Of a DNA stretch of 64,000 nucleotides, positions 62,249 through 64,000 are shown piece by piece. Positions within the stretch are counted from its first letter, which is position 1. Every line of letters starts with the position of its first letter. A model generated the notes under the pieces. That model searched no databases and was not told the DNA's origin. It saw nothing but the letters and a program-made list of their open reading frames with translations. Origin of the DNA: Mycobacterium kyorinense (GTDB lineage Bacteria; Actinomycetota; Actinomycetes; Mycobacteriales; Mycobacteriaceae). The stretch lies in NCBI RefSeq assembly GCF_002101735.1, contig NZ_LQPE01000106.1, forward strand, positions 1-64,000, written 5' to 3'. The translations under genes were made by a program, and so were the position numbers.

Positions 62249-62730
62249 TGCGGTGGTTGATCGCTGCCGTCGCCGCGCTGCTGACGTCTGCGTTCGTCGG
62301 GTTGGCCGCGGCCAGCGGCTGGTTCTATTGGGACCGGGTGCAAACTCGCGGCGAGCAGTCGGCGCGCGCAGTGCTGCCCAAGCTGGCCTCGAAGGAAATA
62401 GCGCAGGTCTTCGGTTACGACTACCAGACCGTGGAGCGCAGCCTGACGGAGGCGTATCCGATGCTCACGCCGGGCTATCGGCAGGAGTTCGAGAAGAGCG
62501 CCACTCAACAGATCATCCCGGAGGCCAAGAAGCGGGAAGTGGTCGTCCAGGCGAACATCGTCGGCGTGGGAGTCATGGAGGCCAAACGCGATTCGGCGTC
62601 GGTGATGGTGTACATGAACCGTACGGTGACCGACAAATCGCGGCAGCCGGTTTACGACGGCAGCCGGTTACGCGTCGACTACAAGCGGGTCGGCGGCAAG
62701 TGGCTGATCAACTACATCACGCCGATCTGA
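62248..62730 (+). CDS. Mce-associated membrane protein (Rv3492c, Mas4B-type)
   Basis: 160 aa, exact length of Rv3492c. Transmembrane helix RWLIAAVAALLTSAFVGLAAASGWFYW at the N-terminus, then the same extracellular fold as its upstream neighbour (FGYDYQTVERSLTEAYPMLTPGYRQEFEK, ending VGGKWLINYITPI). ATG shares a base with the preceding stop. Last gene of the mce4 operon. Confidence 0.9.
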   Translation: MRWLIAAVAALLTSAFVGLAAASGWFYWDRVQTRGEQSARAVLPKLASKEIAQVFGYDYQTVERSLTEAYPMLTPGYRQEFEKSATQQIIPEAKKREVVVQANIVGVGVMEAKRDSASVMVYMNRTVTDKSRQPVYDGSRLRVDYKRVGGKWLINYITPI

Positions 62731-62733
62731 CGA

Positions 62734-62781
62734 TTTCGGCGCGCTAATCGTCGCCCAGCGACGAAAAGCGCGCCGAAACCG
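62734..62781. terminator. Long hairpin after the mce4 operon
   Basis: TTTCGGCGCGCTAATCGTCG (from 62736) pairs with CGACGAAAAGCGCGCCGAAA (to about 62778), with about two mismatches and a 3- to 5-nt loop. It starts 5 nt after the stop, fits termination of mce4 transcripts and lacks a T-tract. Confidence 0.7.
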
Positions 62782-62785
62782 CTTA

Positions 62786-62830
62786 GCGGCGATCGCAAGC
62801 GCGGCGAAGCCGGGCGCAGCGGGTCGCCGC
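62786..62830. repeat. 41-nt dispersed repeat, copy 2
   Basis: 62788-62828 is identical to 31595-31635. Here the flanking bases are GC and GC, which still pair (GCGGCGA with TCGCCGC), whereas copy 1 has GT and AC. Confidence 0.8.
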
Positions 62831-62838
62831 CATTTGAT

Positions 62839-63402
62839 TTAGCGGCATTGCCCGATTTCGTTGCAGTCCAACGGGTAACGCTCGACCGGTACCGGCAGCG
62901 GCTCTCTGAACGCGAGCGTGAACGGGGTCTTGGTCATCCCCGGCTGCAGGCCACAGACGGCGCCGTGAATGCTGGTGTGGGTGCCGGCGAGCGTGACGTC
63001 ATCGAAGGCATACGTGTCTGTCGAGGGTGCGGTCGTGCCGTCCGGACACGAGACGCCCGCTGACTTACCCACTTGGAATGTCCACAGATCGCTGGTAAGC
63101 CGGGCCCGGCCAATGTAGTTCGCCAGCTTCTCGGCGGGAGTGATGACCCGTGCCGTCGTACTCGAGACGTTGAGTGCGCACAGGTCGGCCGCAATGACCG
63201 GGTCGGTGAAGTCCGGGATCGCGCGTTGGCGCGACGGCGCGTCGCACAAGGCCGAGATCTTCCAGGTGGCCGGCGGCACGCCCGCTTCGCTGAAGGTGTA
63301 GAGGCCGTCCGGCGGTGGGCCTAATGCTTTGGCGGGGCTGGCCGTTCCCACCGCCACCAATGCCACGGCTGCGGCGGCAGTCAGGCCGCGGGAAATGATC
63401 AT
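62839..63402 (-). CDS. Secreted protein of unknown function, Rv3491 homologue
   Basis: 187 aa from ATG 63402 (Rv3491 has 191). Signal peptide MIISRGLTAAAAVALVAVGTASPAKA with cleavage after AKA near residue 26. Mature part contains six cysteines (CDAPS, LCALN, SCPDG, VCGLQ, DCNE, QCR), suggesting three disulfides. No domain recognised. Upstream ATG 63438 would add 12 Arg-rich residues before the signal. Tail-to-tail with mce4, and upstream of it lies the otsA stop. Confidence 0.8.
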   Translation of the reverse strand: MIISRGLTAAAAVALVAVGTASPAKALGPPPDGLYTFSEAGVPPATWKISALCDAPSRQRAIPDFTDPVIAADLCALNVSSTTARVITPAEKLANYIGRARLTSDLWTFQVGKSAGVSCPDGTTAPSTDTYAFDDVTLAGTHTSIHGAVCGLQPGMTKTPFTLAFREPLPVPVERYPLDCNEIGQCR

Positions 63403-63442
63403 CCGTCGATTATTGCAGCGCCTCACCGGGCGCATCACCGGT

Positions 63443-64000
63443 TCAGTTCTTCTGCGGATGCGCTTCGGCGAGCGCGTCGAGAAATGACCGGGCCCAGCGG
63501 TCCACGTCGTGGGCGAGCACCTGCCGTCGCAAGGCCCGCATCCGGCGTCGCCCCTCCTCCTCGGACTGGTTGAGCGCCGCTTCGATCGCGTCCTTGACGC
63601 CTTCGGTGTCGTGCGGGTTGACCAGGTAAGCCTGGCGGAGTTCGGCTGCGGCGCCGGTGAATTCGCTGAGCACCAGCGCCCCGCCGAGATCGCTGCGGCA
63701 GGCGACGTACTCCTTGGCCACCAGGTTCATCCCGTCCCTTAGCGGGGTGACGAGCATGACGTCGCTGGCCACGAAGAACGCGATGAGCTCGTCGCGGGGC
63801 ACGGGGCGGTGAAAGTAATGCACCACCGGGTGGCCGACCTCGCCGTATTCGCCGTTGATGTGGCCGACCTGACGCTCGATGTCGTTGCGCAGGATTTGGT
63901 AGCTCTCGACTCGTTCGCGGCTGGGGGTGGCCAGCTGGACGAGCACCGCGTCGTCGCCTTTGACGCGGCCCTCGGCGAGCAGCTCGGAGAAGGCCTTGAG
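63443..64000 (-). CDS. otsA: OtsA, trehalose-6-phosphate synthase (3' part only)
   Basis: The last 185 residues of the protein; the start lies beyond the window. GT20 family: [61 protein letters not shown] contains the UDP-glucose/ADP-glucose donor-site block, and [23 protein letters not shown] follows. Makes trehalose-6-phosphate from glucose-6-phosphate and a nucleotide glucose. Corresponds to Rv3490, not part of the sterol regulon. Confidence 0.93.
   Translation of the reverse strand, partial: LKAFSELLAEGRVKGDDAVLVQLATPSRERVESYQILRNDIERQVGHINGEYGEVGHPVVHYFHRPVPRDELIAFFVASDVMLVTPLRDGMNLVAKEYVACRSDLGGALVLSEFTGAAAELRQAYLVNPHDTEGVKDAIEAALNQSEEEGRRRMRALRRQVLAHDVDRWARSFLDALAEAHPQKN

Overview
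The window is a high-GC actinobacterial segment that I read as a Mycobacterium (nontuberculous type) chromosome. Almost every gene is recognisable as part of the cholesterol/sterol catabolism locus that M. tuberculosis carries as Rv3490 to Rv3553, here in inverted orientation and without the PE/PPE genes that interrupt it in M. tuberculosis. Gene names rest on recalled families, gene order and protein lengths; no database search was run.

Layout. 0.1-5.3 kb: rings C/D genes (ipdC, ipdB, ipdA, echA20 on the minus strand; two SDR genes on the plus strand) divided by a perfect KstR2-type operator. 5.3-7.7 kb: two tandem ddn-like F420 genes, an NTF2-like gene and thiolase fadA5. 7.9-13.7 kb: side-chain operon cyp125-fadE28-fadE29-chsH2-chsH1-ltp2. 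13.8-14.7 kb: a frameshifted nuclease-like gene between palindromes. 14.7-20.1 kb: hsd4B and kstD, divergent from hsaE-hsaG-hsaF. 20.1-23.6 kb: a secreted hemophore-like protein, then Rv3531c, Rv3530c and Rv3529c homologues. 23.7-31.6 kb: kshA, a gamma-carbonic-anhydrase-like gene, an ltp3/ltp4/DUF35 operon with extra F420 and NTF2 genes. 31.6-37.1 kb: acetoacetate-decarboxylase-like gene, cyp142, an intact copy of the nuclease-like gene, echA19, fadD19. 37.1-38.7 kb: ilvX. 38.7-47.1 kb: an accessory oxygenase cluster (two Rieske alpha subunits each with a small partner, ferredoxin, SDR, TauD-like dioxygenase, amidohydrolase, MarR regulator, divergent aldehyde dehydrogenase). 47.1-52.1 kb: fadD17, fadE27, fadE26, fdxD, hsd4A. 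52.1-62.7 kb: the complete mce4 import operon (yrbE4A/B, mce4A-F, two Mce-associated proteins). 62.8-64 kb: a secreted protein and the 3' part of otsA.

How it works together. Mce4 imports sterol; CYP125/CYP142 oxidise the side-chain terminus; FadD19/FadD17 activate it; FadE26-27, FadE28-29, hydratases, Hsd4A, FadA5 and the Ltp aldolases shorten it; KstD and KshA open ring B; HsaE/G/F finish the ring A fragment; EchA20, IpdAB and IpdC degrade rings C and D. Ten exact matches to the KstR consensus TnnAACnnGTTnnA lie at the operon promoters.

The least explained parts are (i) the MarR-controlled double-Rieske cluster with three near-identical 14-bp operators, two of them exactly 20 bp apart; (ii) a DUF559-type nuclease family whose two copies are both bracketed by the same roughly 58-nt palindrome; and (iii) an orphan KstR operator between two convergent genes. 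There is no stretch over 300 bases without a gene; the longest is the 262-nt mce4 promoter region.
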